Assembly: GCA_010094045.1 (NCBI GenBank)
Contig: ML986669.1
Span: 3,107-67,106 of the forward strand
Direction: 5' to 3'
Source: Lojkania enalia
Lineage: Eukaryota; Ascomycota; Dothideomycetes; Pleosporales
Length of the DNA: 64,000 nt
Both the position numbers and the translations under genes were made by a program. The first letter of the stretch is position 1. Every line of letters begins with the position of its first letter. The notes beneath the pieces were generated by a model, which ran no database searches, was not told the DNA's origin, and saw only the letters and a list, made by a program, of their open reading frames with translations. Below, piece after piece: positions 35,851 to 46,225 of this stretch.

Positions 35851-38223
35851 CTAAACCTCTACAACCTCCACCCACCCTTCCCTACTTTTCCCCTCCCCCT
35901 TCTCCCCCACCAACTCCTTCGCCATACAATCCTTCGCCCTCCTCCTCCTGGCCCTCTCCCTAACAGACCGCTCCTCCTTCTCACACTCCCTAATTGCCTC
36001 CATAACTTCTACCTCCTCGAACCGCGCATCTTGCAAGTTCAGTTTCTGCCACTGTGGATGCTTCGCGCATCTCTTCTTCAGACAAACCATTTCACTCGGC
36101 GGCTCCGCAACCCCATTCGCCCCCCTACCATCCCTCTCCCTCTCCTTCTCGACCTGCACAATCTGCTCCTTGCTCACACTCAGCGTATTAAATCGAAACG
36201 TTGCCTCACCCCTAACGCTCTTCCTCCAGCCCAGGAACTCCGTTTCCGACCACGAGAGCCGGGAATCATAGCCGCAAAACTCCTTGGGCTTGATCTTCTC
36301 TCGTTCGGCGAGGAGCGGCGCTTGCTCGCGCACCAAGCTAACGAACTTTTCGCGATCCTTGAGGACCTCGAGGCGGTTCTTTAGGTCCGTTTTCTCGATG
36401 TAGAGCGCGTTGAGGCGGGCGGATTCAGCGGGGGTGAGGGAGGGGTCGTTAACGGGGTTCGAGGTCCCGTTCGAGAGATTGTCGAAGGTGACTTTTGTTG
36501 GGGAAGCGGTCTGGGGCGGTGAGAGGACGCCGGAGCCCAGCCGCTTGAAAGCGTCGATATCCTTGGACGCGAGAGCAAGGGCCTTTACATCTTTTGCTCG
36601 CAAGACACCGCCAAGTGGTGTTGGCTCGTCATCATCGTCGGATGCTTGGTCGGGCGCTTCATCATCCTTGCTGCCCTTCTTCTTCGACTTCTTTGTGCCA
36701 GCTAGTGCTTTTTTTGAGCCAGCAGTCCGTTGAAGCTGGTCCTGAAAAAATAATACGCCACACTCGTCCGAGCAATACTTGCTCATCCTGCCCTTTTCTA
36801 AACGAGCAGGCTTTCTGCACCCGTCTCGCCTGCACATTGGCTTCCACGTTGTCACTCCGCGACCGGCGGCTTCGCAGTTTGGGCAGATAAACCTGTCAAC
36901 CAGGTCTTCATCCGCTTGTTGCATGTTGACGCACGACCCGTGGAACCAATCATCGCACCCGCCATCGCATCCAATCATCCACTTGTGATTATCCGGCTTC
37001 CGGCATATGCAGTACACTTGATTGTCGTCGGATGATTCGCCTTCGTCATCGGAAGGATGTGCCTGAGAAGAGTTATCCGGAGCTGGCGACGATTCAGCTA
37101 CCGGTGTTCCCCTTTGCGAACCTTTCTTTACTGCCTTTACGGTAGGGGTCTTCGAAGTGCGGGAGGTCGGGGTTACGGAACGCGCATGCGATTCGGCGGA
37201 GGGATCGGTGTCGAGCTTTCTTCTTTTAGAGGCGGGCTTCTTTGGTGCTGCCGTGCCCTTTTTCTTCACTGCAGACGTTGCTGGCGCCGGCCGCTTCTTT
37301 GACGGAGCGGGCACGGGCTTCGTGTCGGTAGGAGATGCTATGCTTTCGGAAGTGCTGGGGGCCTTCTTCGCGCGGAGGCCCAATTCGCTCTGTTTCACCG
37401 CTTCAATAGCCTTGAGAGTCTCTACATCCATACTGTCGCCGCTGATGGAAGGCTGCCGCTCAGAAGACTGTGTGACATTCGTCGTGGGCGTAGCTTCTCG
37501 AGGTGTGCCAGTCGGCTCATTCTTGATGATGGGTTGAGGGGAAGGAAGCTGCGATCCATTGGAATGAGATAACGGTACGTTTGTAGAGATGGAATGCGGT
37601 GTGTTGCTGTCTGATGTAGGTTCCGGCTCGCGTATCTGCAACGTTGTAGGTTCGTCGCGCACAAATGCGGGCTCGCGATTCTGGGTACTATCCCGGATGG
37701 ATTCACTGTCGTCGCTGGACCTTGATGGCGGCGGTACCATCTGCGACACATCTTTGCCGTATGATGTGGACATGGGCTGCAGTTCGTCGTGGATGCGGTC
37801 GTGGAGGGCGCTGGTGAGAGATTGGATTGGAGCCAGAACGGGGGCTGGAGAGGATCTTATTAGCAATGACTGCCGCCGCTGCTCCTCGGGCGACTTGGAG
37901 CCGTGATGATACTGATCGAGGGTCGGCGAGTGAGCCTGGGGCTGCTCGATTGGCGGCGAGGGCTCGACGGGCGCGATGTGCTGGGATCCGAAGCTACTGG
38001 TTCGACGCGGCGGATGGGCGAATGCCGTGGGCGAAGGGAGGTCCCGCGACGTAACATACTGCTGGCCGGGCCCCAGCGTCGCAAGCGTCGCAAGGGCGTC
38101 GGCGGCTTCGTCGAGGGTCGTCGTCGTCCTCTGATAATATCGCTGCTCTGGCTGGTCGGCAGGGCGCGACTGGGGCTGCTCTGACGCGGGCTCGTGGTTG
38201 AGCAGGGAGCTTATGCTGCTCAT
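35851..38223 (-). CDS. spp1: Spp1-like PHD protein of the Set1/COMPASS complex
   Basis: A single-exon nuclear protein of 790 residues. A long, low-complexity Ser/Pro-rich N-terminus with basic, Lys-rich patches (305-370, probable nuclear localisation) precedes a PHD finger at about 403-451: CIC, C419, C423, H428, C431 and CPNC at 447-450, with the Trp of KWMIGCD used by H3K4me3-reading PHDs. It is followed at once by a second Cys cluster (CRRDGCRKPARLEKGRMSKY, then CSDECG) as in Spp1/CXXC1 proteins. A conserved C-terminal region has a coiled-coil segment (NALYIEKTDLKNRLEVLKDR) and a CGYDSRLSW motif. In yeast Spp1 supports Set1 H3K4 trimethylation and links it to meiotic break sites. The N-terminal extension makes it about twice the yeast length. 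Confidence 0.83.
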   Translation of the reverse strand: MSSISSLLNHEPASEQPQSRPADQPEQRYYQRTTTTLDEAADALATLATLGPGQQYVTSRDLPSPTAFAHPPRRTSSFGSQHIAPVEPSPPIEQPQAHSPTLDQYHHGSKSPEEQRRQSLLIRSSPAPVLAPIQSLTSALHDRIHDELQPMSTSYGKDVSQMVPPPSRSSDDSESIRDSTQNREPAFVRDEPTTLQIREPEPTSDSNTPHSISTNVPLSHSNGSQLPSPQPIIKNEPTGTPREATPTTNVTQSSERQPSISGDSMDVETLKAIEAVKQSELGLRAKKAPSTSESIASPTDTKPVPAPSKKRPAPATSAVKKKGTAAPKKPASKRRKLDTDPSAESHARSVTPTSRTSKTPTVKAVKKGSQRGTPVAESSPAPDNSSQAHPSDDEGESSDDNQVYCICRKPDNHKWMIGCDGGCDDWFHGSCVNMQQADEDLVDRFICPNCEAAGRGVTTWKPMCRRDGCRKPARLEKGRMSKYCSDECGVLFFQDQLQRTAGSKKALAGTKKSKKKGSKDDEAPDQASDDDDEPTPLGGVLRAKDVKALALASKDIDAFKRLGSGVLSPPQTASPTKVTFDNLSNGTSNPVNDPSLTPAESARLNALYIEKTDLKNRLEVLKDREKFVSLVREQAPLLAEREKIKPKEFCGYDSRLSWSETEFLGWRKSVRGEATFRFNTLSVSKEQIVQVEKERERDGRGANGVAEPPSEMVCLKKRCAKHPQWQKLNLQDARFEEVEVMEAIRECEKEERSVRERARRRRAKDCMAKELVGEKGEGKSREGWVEVVEV

Positions 38224-38804
38224 TTTCGGTGTCGCGGCGGTCGACTACGTCTATGTTAAGGGCTTTGGGCTCGCGGTAGGCATGGCGTAGGACGGGGGGC
38301 GTGTGTCGAGGGCGGCGGAGAGTGAGAGGTCAAGGCGGGTCAAGGCGAAAAGAAAGATTCGGGGAGACGAAACCGCGAGCCTGAGCGCACGCACCACAGA
38401 CCAGCAGCACCAGCAGCACCAGCACCAGCAGTCCAACAAGCAGCCAGCTTGGCCGCTAGTAGGAGGGGAGGGGCACGCTTGGGCAGGCCGAGCGAGTGCG
38501 GCTTAGAGGATCCCACCACGCCATGAAATGCCCACATCAACACACCCGACACACGCAGACGCACGCACGCACACACGCGCAATATTTGCTGCATGGCCCG
38601 CGGGTCACGCTGACAAATCGCGCACTCCGCCATGTCGCTTTTATTATCACTATTGGCCTGCTGCAAGCCGTTCCCGCCGCCCTCTTTGCCTAGTACAGCA
38701 GCTTTAGCTCTGGCGTCGCGCTCGGGATCCCGATCTGCCCTCCAGCGTTGCATCGTCTGCAGGATGAGAGCTAGCAGAGAGAGCCATCGCCCTGTCGTCA
38801 CTCG
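38224..38804. other. Region upstream of spp1, downstream of nse3
   Basis: About 580 bp. It contains the spp1 promoter, with a CAG/CAC-rich repeat at about 38401-38431 and a CA/ACGC-rich stretch at about 38537-38581. No separate gene is supported. Confidence 0.5.
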
Positions 38805-39914
38805 TCACTCATCATCACCCTCATCGTCGTGGCCCCTCCGCCGCGGCCGTCCCGGTCTCCGTCGCCCAGCGCCCTGTTCATTTGCCGGCGGCTGCAGCTG
38901 AGAGGGCACGCCGCCACCGTCGATGATGCCCAGGCTTCGATTGAGGCGCTGGTCCAGGTCCTCCATCGCATCGTCGCCGTAAACCGTCCTCACGAAATTC
39001 ATCACTCCTTCGTCGCCCACCTCGACCTTTCCCCGTGACCCGACCACGTAGTCTATGGTCTCTTCCCCGGCAGAGTTATCCTTAACCCTGACGATATAGC
39101 CGTCCTTTATCATTTTTGCTAGAAGCTTGGGTGTACTGTCGACCGGCGTTGACTGATCTGCGTTCATACGCTTTAGAAACCGATCCAGCCTTGACTCCGA
39201 CAATGTGCCTCCTGATAGCGATATCAGGGATATAATCATTGTATACAACCCGACGTATGCGCTTTCAACCTCAGAGGTGGGTATACTAGGCGGAGATATG
39301 ATGTCCGGTATACGGAACTTGTCGGGTAGAGTACTTCGCAGCACCCACTGGTTGCTGTTCTTTGGTTGTGACTCTGAAGCCGCAGCAGCTACGACACATC
39401 AGTTGTGAGGATGCAAAGTGCCAACGCTAGATACCTACCGCGCTTTTGTCTCGTGGTCACCTTCTCCTTGTTGGGCAGCTCCACCATTTCCATGCCGAAT
39501 GTGTCCATGAGCTGGGCATTGGCGGCTTCAAAAACTTGCTTGAATGCTCGTGAATGTGAACCAAGGACTATGAATGTGTTAACGACCTCGACGTCTAGCA
39601 CACGCCCTGATATACCTTTCTGGCCCACGTCCTGTCGCCTGATGGGTATCCGAGAGTACTCGCAAGCTAGCGCGTACCGCACCAAGCATTTGGACAATTG
39701 TGCAAGGCTTCCACTCCCACTTTCTTGCTCATCTCCCTCCTCATCATCCTCCTCGTCGACAGGAGATTCTTCCCCTCGGTTGCGCTGCGATTGGGTGGGT
39801 GTGGCTATCTCATCTTCCTCTTCGTCAACTGGCTGTAATGAGTGAGTGAGTGAGTGACAGAGTGAAGATGATAGAATGACCTACTGCGCGTCTTTTCCGT
39901 GAGATGGGTGGCAT
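38805..39914 (-). CDS. nse3: Nse3-like MAGE-domain subunit of the Smc5/6 complex
   Basis: Four exons, 39914-39885, 39832-39616, 39567-39439 and 39388-38805, give 319 residues. After a short basic start (MPPISRKRRA) and an acidic stretch, the MAGE domain begins near residue 60: LVRYALACEYSRIPIRRQDV, then QKVLGSHSRAFKQVFEAAN across the second intron, FGMEMVEL, and in the last exon the second winged-helix half with SESRLDRFLKRM and the KLLAKMIKDGYIVRVK strand. MAGE proteins in fungi are single-copy and correspond to Nse3, which binds DNA and activates the Nse1 RING subunit in Smc5/6 DNA repair. The C-terminus is basic (RRRPGRPRRRG), suiting DNA binding. The first exon of 10 codons is short. The start is 222 bp from that of the Aim18-like gene, transcribed the other way. 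Confidence 0.87.
39839..39857 (+). repeat. (TGAG)n microsatellite in nse3 intron 1
   Basis: Four to five copies of TGAG lie within the 52-bp first intron of nse3, next to its acceptor (CTCA repeats on the coding strand). Length changes could affect the spacing between branch site and acceptor. Confidence 0.85.
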
Positions 39915-40136
39915 TATGAACGAATCGATTGCCGAGAATGGGGGTCGGCCGTGTTTGCAGTAGGGTTCCCCGCGTAAACTATAGGGCTGAGAAGTGGACG
40001 CGTTCGCGACCTGAATCGGCAATCTTGGCGCACCGACATCATAAGCATCATTGAGGGTCCAAGCTCAGCGACAAGCATCTTCACCTCACCCCATCCATCT
40101 CCACACCTAATCTTAAATCCCTCCATACATAAATTC
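39915..40136. promoter_or_regulatory. Bidirectional promoter nse3 / aim18-like
   Basis: Only 222 bp separate the two divergent start codons. The region must serve both genes; no TATA element was recognised, which fits constitutive housekeeping expression. Confidence 0.55.
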
Positions 40137-41642
40137 ATGATGAATACTGCACGTCTCCGTACCAGCCGCCCTCTTTTCCGCTGCCTCAATGCACCTCCTC
40201 CGGTCCGACAAGCTCCAAGACCCCAGTGCCGCAACTTTTCTCACCTTCACAATAATCCTCGTGGACCACGCGACCCGAGGGCAAAAGCCGAGCCCGACGT
40301 CCCCTATGAGAAGCTTTGGAAGAAGACGAAGTACGGTCTCGAGCCCGATTTGAATTATGTTTCTGTGCATCGGGCAGAAGCAATGCGCGTCGCACGCCAC
40401 CGTCGGCGGCAGAAATGGCTACTTTTGGGAGCTGTGCTGTCGATGGTTGCTCCCATGTTCCTTGTCAGGTTGTGGGATTTACCAGAGGACAAGAAAGACA
40501 AGGAAAAAGATGCTGCGACGAAGGCGGCAGAAAAACAGGAGGCCAGGAGACTGATAATGGAAGATGCCGCAAGAAGAGCCGCAGAAGACGCCGCGAAGAA
40601 ACCAGGAGAACGGAAGAGCAGGGGCATTCTCGACTTGATCACGCCGACGAAAACGGATAGCCCCAAGGTAACTGCAGACAGTTTCCAGGGCAAGAAAGTT
40701 ATTGTCGCAGCAGGGGACAGGATCATCGCGGCGCCGGAGGGTGCAGAGCATCCAAGTGTCACGGATGAAGGTGCAATTGAATTAGTCTCCACAGGCACAT
40801 CTTACGTCCCATACTTCCCGCGCACAATACACCTTCCTACATCCACGAGCCCCGAGGTCACCAAATCCGACACCGAATACACCCTCCTCGGCCTCGGTAT
40901 CCGCACTGTCTCCTTCTTACGCGTCCAAGTCTACGTCGTTGGCCTCTACGTCAAAACAGCCGACCTTTCCACCTTCCAAAACCACCTTATCAACACTGTG
41001 AATCCCAGTGCATCCGCCCTGATCCCAGGTGAGAAAGAGGATCTACGCAAGGCGCTCCTGGACCCGGAGAAGTCGAGCCAGATATGGGAATCCATACTTT
41101 CGAACCACGAGAAGGGCGCTGTGTCCATGGCCTTCCGCGTCGTTCCCACGCGGGGTACGGACTTCAAGCACCTGCAAGACGGATGGATGCGCGGCATAGC
41201 ATCCCGCACCGACGAAGTACGCCGCAAGCAAGCGGAATTGCTGCGCCAGCAAGCATCCGAGGAGAAGCGTATTGCGCTACCGAAGCCCGTCGAGGAAAAT
41301 GAGTTCTCGGACGAATCATTTGGCCTTGCGATGAAGGAGTTCAAAGACTTATTCCAGGGCCGCGGCAAGGCGCCCAAAGGCTCCATCGTCCTCATGACCA
41401 GGGATAAGGACGGTGTGCTGGGCCTGTATCATCAGCCCATTACTAAGACGAATAAGGGCGAGAAACAGGGCGAAATGGTGTGTTTGGGCGAGGTCAGGGA
41501 TCCAAGGGTTGGCAAGTTAGTCTGGCAGTTGTATCTCGGTGGCAAGAATGTCAGCTCCGAAAGTGCGAGGAGGGATGTTGTGGATGGGTGTATGCAACTT
41601 GTGGAGCGGCCAGTTGGTACGGTGGAGGGGATGGTACAATAG
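40137..41642 (+). CDS. aim18: Aim18-like mitochondrial chalcone-isomerase-fold protein
   Basis: Single exon, 501 residues. The N-terminus is rich in Arg, Ser and Ala and lacks acids (RLRTSRPLFRCLNAPPPVR), a typical mitochondrial presequence. One transmembrane helix lies at 94-110 (WLLLGAVLSMVAPMFLV), followed by a charged Lys/Glu/Ala helix. From about residue 215 comes the chalcone-isomerase-like domain: FPRTIHLPTS, TLLGLGIRTVSFLRVQVYVVGLYV, then MAFRVVPTRGTDFKHLQDGW and VLMTRDKDGVLGLY. Yeast Aim18 and Aim46 are inner-membrane/matrix proteins of this fold without known isomerase activity. I infer the same placement. The two ATG codons at the start (MM) give no functional difference. Confidence 0.82.
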   Translation: MMNTARLRTSRPLFRCLNAPPPVRQAPRPQCRNFSHLHNNPRGPRDPRAKAEPDVPYEKLWKKTKYGLEPDLNYVSVHRAEAMRVARHRRRQKWLLLGAVLSMVAPMFLVRLWDLPEDKKDKEKDAATKAAEKQEARRLIMEDAARRAAEDAAKKPGERKSRGILDLITPTKTDSPKVTADSFQGKKVIVAAGDRIIAAPEGAEHPSVTDEGAIELVSTGTSYVPYFPRTIHLPTSTSPEVTKSDTEYTLLGLGIRTVSFLRVQVYVVGLYVKTADLSTFQNHLINTVNPSASALIPGEKEDLRKALLDPEKSSQIWESILSNHEKGAVSMAFRVVPTRGTDFKHLQDGWMRGIASRTDEVRRKQAELLRQQASEEKRIALPKPVEENEFSDESFGLAMKEFKDLFQGRGKAPKGSIVLMTRDKDGVLGLYHQPITKTNKGEKQGEMVCLGEVRDPRVGKLVWQLYLGGKNVSSESARRDVVDGCMQLVERPVGTVEGMVQ

Positions 41643-42371
41643 GATGATGGGGCTGGATTGTTTGACTAGGATATGCAATATGTTTTCAAATGTGTATAAC
41701 GGAAATTGTGAAAGGTTGTGTCGTGAATCTAATGCATAAGACGGACTTAGTATGTTCGCTCTGCGTACATGTCTATATCGATATGCGCGCAAGACGTTGA
41801 AGAGAGCGCACATTGTTTCCACATGAAATGATACTAGAGTCCTAATCAGCTTTACATTTGCTAAGATAGAGTAAAGACTCTAACCTATAGTGCTTGGAAG
41901 CAATATATTAGAGCACGCTCGGAGCATTAAATACGGGAGACACCTGGCTCTCTTAGTATACTGTCTTTAAAGGCCTGATGTGTTTTACATCTACTTGATA
42001 GATTCAGTCGTCCAATTTACAGTACCTGACACCGCGCATCGGCCATCATGATAGCAAGGCATACTTGAAATTCTAGAATCAAAAAGGGGGGATGTTAGCC
42101 CGGCATGACAAGCTTATCACGGCGGTGACTGAAATAAGAAGTTTCTGGAGAGGATTATAAAAGTCTTATTTTTACAAGAGCATATCCCTTCCAACAGGTA
42201 TAGTATGGATGATGGAAGGGATAAGGCGGTGCCTAGTTGTGCCTTCCTCGAAAAATTCCAACTACGACAATAATAAATACATCCTATATGATGGTGCTCC
42301 CACTTTAATTTTTCCATTGTCCCTTCTTCCTCATCATACTCAATATAGACAGCAACACACCCCTCGATGAT
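41643..42371. other. Intergenic region after aim18-like gene
   Basis: About 730 bp with no supported gene; the reverse-strand frame at 42117-42398 has no motif. Composition is somewhat AT-rich, leading into decayed gene remnants. Confidence 0.45.
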
Positions 42372-42590
42372 AAGGAGACTGAACTTGCGGCCAAACATAT
42401 TTAGGCCAAGCTCAAGTTCCCGCGGGATGTCTCTGCTGAGATCCGTGCTGCTGAGCAGAAGCTAGCCGAATTGAAGAAGTAGGAAGATCGAAAGTGAGCA
42501 GAAGGAAGCAATTAACAAGAAAATCCGATATTTGTTTACCTAGGAGCACGAGACCTACAAAGAGGCTGTACGCCTTAGAGGTACATACAT
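42372..42590 (+). pseudogene. Decayed coiled-coil coding fragment
   Basis: The + strand reads KETELAAKHI, stop, AKLKFPRDVSAEIRAAEQKL, AELKK, stop, EDRK, stop; one base over it goes on as SEQKEAINKKIRYLFT, stop, EHETYKEAVRLRG. The text is clearly protein-like, a charged alpha-helical or coiled-coil segment. It is broken by TAG at 42402, 42480 and 42541 and TGA at 42495, with one frame change near 42495. TAG and TGA are what C-to-T change makes of CAG and CGA. I do not recognise the parent family. Confidence 0.45.
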
Positions 42591-42769
42591 CATTCCTAAG
42601 CTGGTGGGAATATTTACAAGCAATTTGCAGAGGAAGCCGAAATTAATGTCCATGAGCATTCCGCTACGAAGAACGAACTCAGACAGTGGAACGAACCTGC
42701 TTTTCATTCAAACTTATCTACATGACTGCGCCTCGATACAATACCGATGTTGTTAACCACTGAAGAACA

Positions 42770-44019
42770 TTGATACTTAACGTCTGTAGGAAGAGGCTCG
42801 CAGTGGCCGTGGCTCTCATGATAGTCCCCCGTATAGAGACTTTCGTGTTCGTCTTCATGGATTCCTTCCTCCATTATTGTGAAGAACTAGTTGAAGATTT
42901 CTTCCTCCAAAAGCTCCAATCTCTCGCCCTCTTTCTGAAGCTGTGTCTGCAGCTGGGTTTGGGAATCCTGCAATGGCGAATCGCCCTGGGGCAGCGCATC
43001 ACCATCTGGAGCAGAGCCTTGTATGTGCTGATTTGTCTGCCTCGGCTGCTTCAACACCTTCTCAGTTGCAATCCGCTTTGAACGCTCGATTTACGCGGGT
43101 GGGGTGTCCTCAACCATAGCGCGTTTCCGGCTCGAGTTTAGGCCAGCTTCCGGGTCGAGCGCATATTGGATATCCTGCGGGAAGTTCTTGAAGATCTCGT
43201 GGTCACGGAGCCTCGAGAGAATTTGGCGCTGAACCTCCGTGGGCCGCATTTGGACATAGTTGGGTACGTAGCCCCAGTGCCTCTTCCTCCACTCGAGGCT
43301 GCAGTATAAGTGATCACAAATTTCTCTTGGATATGCATCGCTTTGGTAGTGGACACAACTATTTGTGCACTGAAGACAATAGTGGTGGTCATCGGTATGT
43401 AGCTGGCCGCATCGGATGTAGAAAATGTGATCTTGTGTCCTGCCAATATTGGGTCTCAGATACAGTTGGTCGGCGGCTTGCTTAGGTGGAGGAAGCCAAG
43501 AAGGGCGGAGAGGCAGCATATCCTGGAGCCTCTGTTGCCATCTAGCCAGGGTCTCTCCTGGTTGTTGATCCTATGGATTGCAAGCCGCGCTGCTGCTTAA
43601 AGATGCCCGGCTGCTTCCACCACCACCGCTACCACCGCGACCGCCTCGATTGCCTCGGAAGGGTCTCCTGCCCCTTAAGCTAACTCGCGGTTGCAATAGA
43701 CGCCGCTGCTGTTGTGGCTATTGCTGTTCATCTGTAGCGGTGGAAATGGAACCCAAAACCAAAACTAAAACCCTTCGCCAGCACCTTGGGTTGCTATGCC
43801 ACTAGTTTAAGAAAGTATATCTCCTCTTACAGAGGGTCCGCAAAGGGTGGAACCTGCCTGTCCACTGGCTTGAGAAGATTCATCTCCTCTTCTAGAGCGT
43901 CTACCAGAAGGTCTATTCAATTTTCTAGTCCCGGAAGGTTCCTCTTTTTTCCAGGAGCCGTAGCTCCCACCGTGTTTAACGGCCATTTTCTTTCTCGCGC
44001 GCGTCTCGAGTATAGACAA
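42770..44019 (-). pseudogene. Decayed gene: RGG-rich, Cys/His zinc-binding protein
   Basis: The reverse strand reads as one broken protein. It starts near 43984 (MAVKHGGSYGSWKKEEPS), passes a basic region, then a Gly/Arg-rich RGG-like stretch (RPFRGNRGGRGGSGGGG) and a longer intact part at 43570-43094. That part has WLPPPKQAADQLYLRPNIGR and a Cys/His cluster (RCGQLHTDDHHYCLQCTNSC, later CDHLYC) that could bind zinc. A Gln-rich tail (QDSQTQLQTQLQKEGERLEL) follows. In-frame stops are TAA 43807, TAG 43765, TAG 43571, TAA 43091 and TAG 42887; the last three share one frame and there is a frame change near 43.69 kb. All are TAA or TAG, as from C-to-T at CAA/CAG. I do not know the family. Confidence 0.55.
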
Positions 44020-44402
44020 GAGAGGAAGAGAGAGAGAGAGAGAAAAAAAAAAAAAGAAAATTGTGCGTCTGACCGCCGAGGAGAATTAGGGTGTTCATGT
44101 CTAGAAGCCTCAGACCAACAAGAAGTAGGTATCTAAGTGAGCGCGGGCACAGGGGCGACCATCAACCAAGGCTTGCGGAGGAAGGCAGGACCGGGAGTAA
44201 GGAATGGGGTGGGGAGAAACATGGCTAGGAGAGAGAGTACAGAGAGAAATGGATGGGAAGACATGACCAGTACTACGAGTGTGTTAAACTTCGAAGGCCT
44301 GAACAGAAAGACAGCCTTTGATTAATTAAAAAAATGTGGTATACCTTCTATTCAGTACCCTGCCCGTCATCGCCGACGCGTTAGTAATGAAAAGAACCAC
44401 CT
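44020..44402. other. Short intergenic stretch
   Basis: About 380 bp with a (GA)n and A-rich run at 44027-44058. The forward frame at 44137-44325 has no motif. It probably holds the 3' flank of the hydrolase. Confidence 0.45.
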
Positions 44403-46225
44403 CTATCTCCCCTCCTCCCCATTAAATCCCTCCGTCCTTCGAATCCTTTCCTCCAACCACCCACTAAACTCCTCTCTCATCTCAATCGGCACAACATGTC
44501 CCTGTTCCCTGATGAACCTCTTCTCCACTTCGCCTTCCACCCAGACATCCTCCTCGACCTCCATGCCTAGATACTCCCTCCCCGTCTTCCCTTGCCCGTT
44601 CTCCAACCCGCGCCACAGCACCACGCCGTGAGGAAACGTAATCATCTTATCCTTGACTCCGTGCACGACCATGATCCTCCTCTTCCCGACCCGGTCCGCA
44701 ATGAGCGCTAGATCCTTTGGCGACTTGTAATGCCACCCGGCGGCCACCGCCTGCAAGATAAATCCCTTCTTATTGAAGAACTCGGGATGCGTCCGTTTCC
44801 ATATCTCGTTTGCCGCAAAACGGTCACCGTTAGTAGGGAAAGGCTCCACGACATATTCCAGCTCGTCCGGGGCACTAAGCCAGGGCTCCGTGCAGAGGTT
44901 TGCTTTGACGTTGGCGATTTGTTTGTCGAGGGGCTTGGGAATGAATAGGTTGGCGCGGTTGCGCAGGTTCTCGAGGAAGCCGTGCGTGTTGAATAAGCCT
45001 GCAGCTGTGGAAATTAGGTTTAGAGAGCAGATGCGATCGGGGATGAGCATTGCCTAGACATACGATTAGCCATATGCCAAGGGCGGAAAAATGTAACACT
45101 AAAAAGATAGTGCACCAAAGGGTGGAGCGGAGCGGAGTGTGGAAATTGCAGGACGATGCTTGGCAAGCTGTCTTTGACGCGCTTGTCGTTGTGCCTCAGA
45201 ACCCATCCCTTGACGCATTCACAGGCCACGGAAGACCCGCGATCCGGCGCCCAAATCACGTTAAGTGGGAAAGCATTGCACGACGGAGATTTTCTATGGA
45301 TTTTCGGGAAATGCTGAATGGATGGGGGAACTTGCGAGTTCTTGGGCGATCATGCCCCCCATGCTAATGCCAATGACATGCAGTTCGCGTTTCCCGGTCC
45401 ATCCGAGATGATCTATGAGCTCGAGGGTATCCTTTGCCATTTCAGAGGTCGAATATCGGAATAAGGGTTTATCAGATTCGCCGATTCCACGGTTGTCGAA
45501 GACGAGAGAAGTATATTGGTCGGCCTTTTTGTGGGCCAGGTCTTTTGTTTGACGCTGCCATGCGTATTTCATGCCCCCGAGACCCATTATCCACTACATG
45601 ATAGTCAGCAAAAGCCATCTTGAGCCGATTGCAGCGTGTTGTATTTGGTGGACAACATGAGACGCTAGGCCAGCAGCTATATGTTGGCCCCCTCCTATAT
45701 CTCGTGATGAACGCTGAATTGGTGCGAAGATGAACAATTAATCAGCAGCGAGTGCGGAGATAACTGAATCGAACGATGAAGTTCAAAGAGACTGTGGAAC
45801 AAGCATCGTCGGGTAGGGATGGTGAGACGCCAGGTCTGAGACGCCCTATGCGCCCGAAACGAAACAACGAGGGGACAGGCAAAAGCAATTGGTGGGTAAT
45901 GTCTTTTCGACATTTCTTGAATGACAAATTGTGCTGCGCCGCGTGCCGTTTTTGGAGAGCGAGTATGTTGGACCCCGAGACTAAATTTGGAACAGAGGAG
46001 TGTATCACCTACCACCAGATGCCGAGGACCATGGCCGTGGACCTCGTAGGAGATATTGATAGGCCCACCGCGGCCATCGGCGACGGCCAGCTTTCCCTTC
46101 TTCTCGGGCTTGAGGTCCCAGATGGTGTGGTCATATTCGGGGTGCTTGGTGAGCTCGTCTGCCGTGAGGGGCTTGCGTTGGGCCATGTTGGATGTCTTCG
46201 AACGGCTTGGATCTGAGCAGCTCAT
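44403..46225 (-). CDS. Alpha/beta hydrolase with two long introns
   Basis: Three exons, 46225-46013, 45593-45336 and 45053-44403, give 373 residues. Family features: an N-terminal INISYEVHGHGPRHLV strand, the oxyanion segment WIMGLGGMKYAW, VFDNRGIGESDKP, the nucleophile elbow GISMGGM with the Ser, and a C-terminal GHVVPIEMREEF with the His. The acid probably lies in VVHGVKDKMI. The second intron has a GC donor (CTC|gcaagt) and a tctag acceptor; this is the only splice that reads AQELAMLIPDRICSLNLIS. Introns of 419 and 282 bp are far longer than the rest of the window. ATG 46225 is used; an in-frame ATG at 46186 (MAQRKPL) is an equal alternative. Substrate unknown. Confidence 0.8.

Noticed and set aside
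40316..41395. Long frames on both strands inside the aim18-like gene
   Set aside because: Shadows of a highly biased coding sequence; none has a motif.
45695..46012. Continuation of the hydrolase first exon as coding
   Set aside because: The frame stays open by chance but shows no hydrolase motif; the splice to WIMGLGG is clearly correct.
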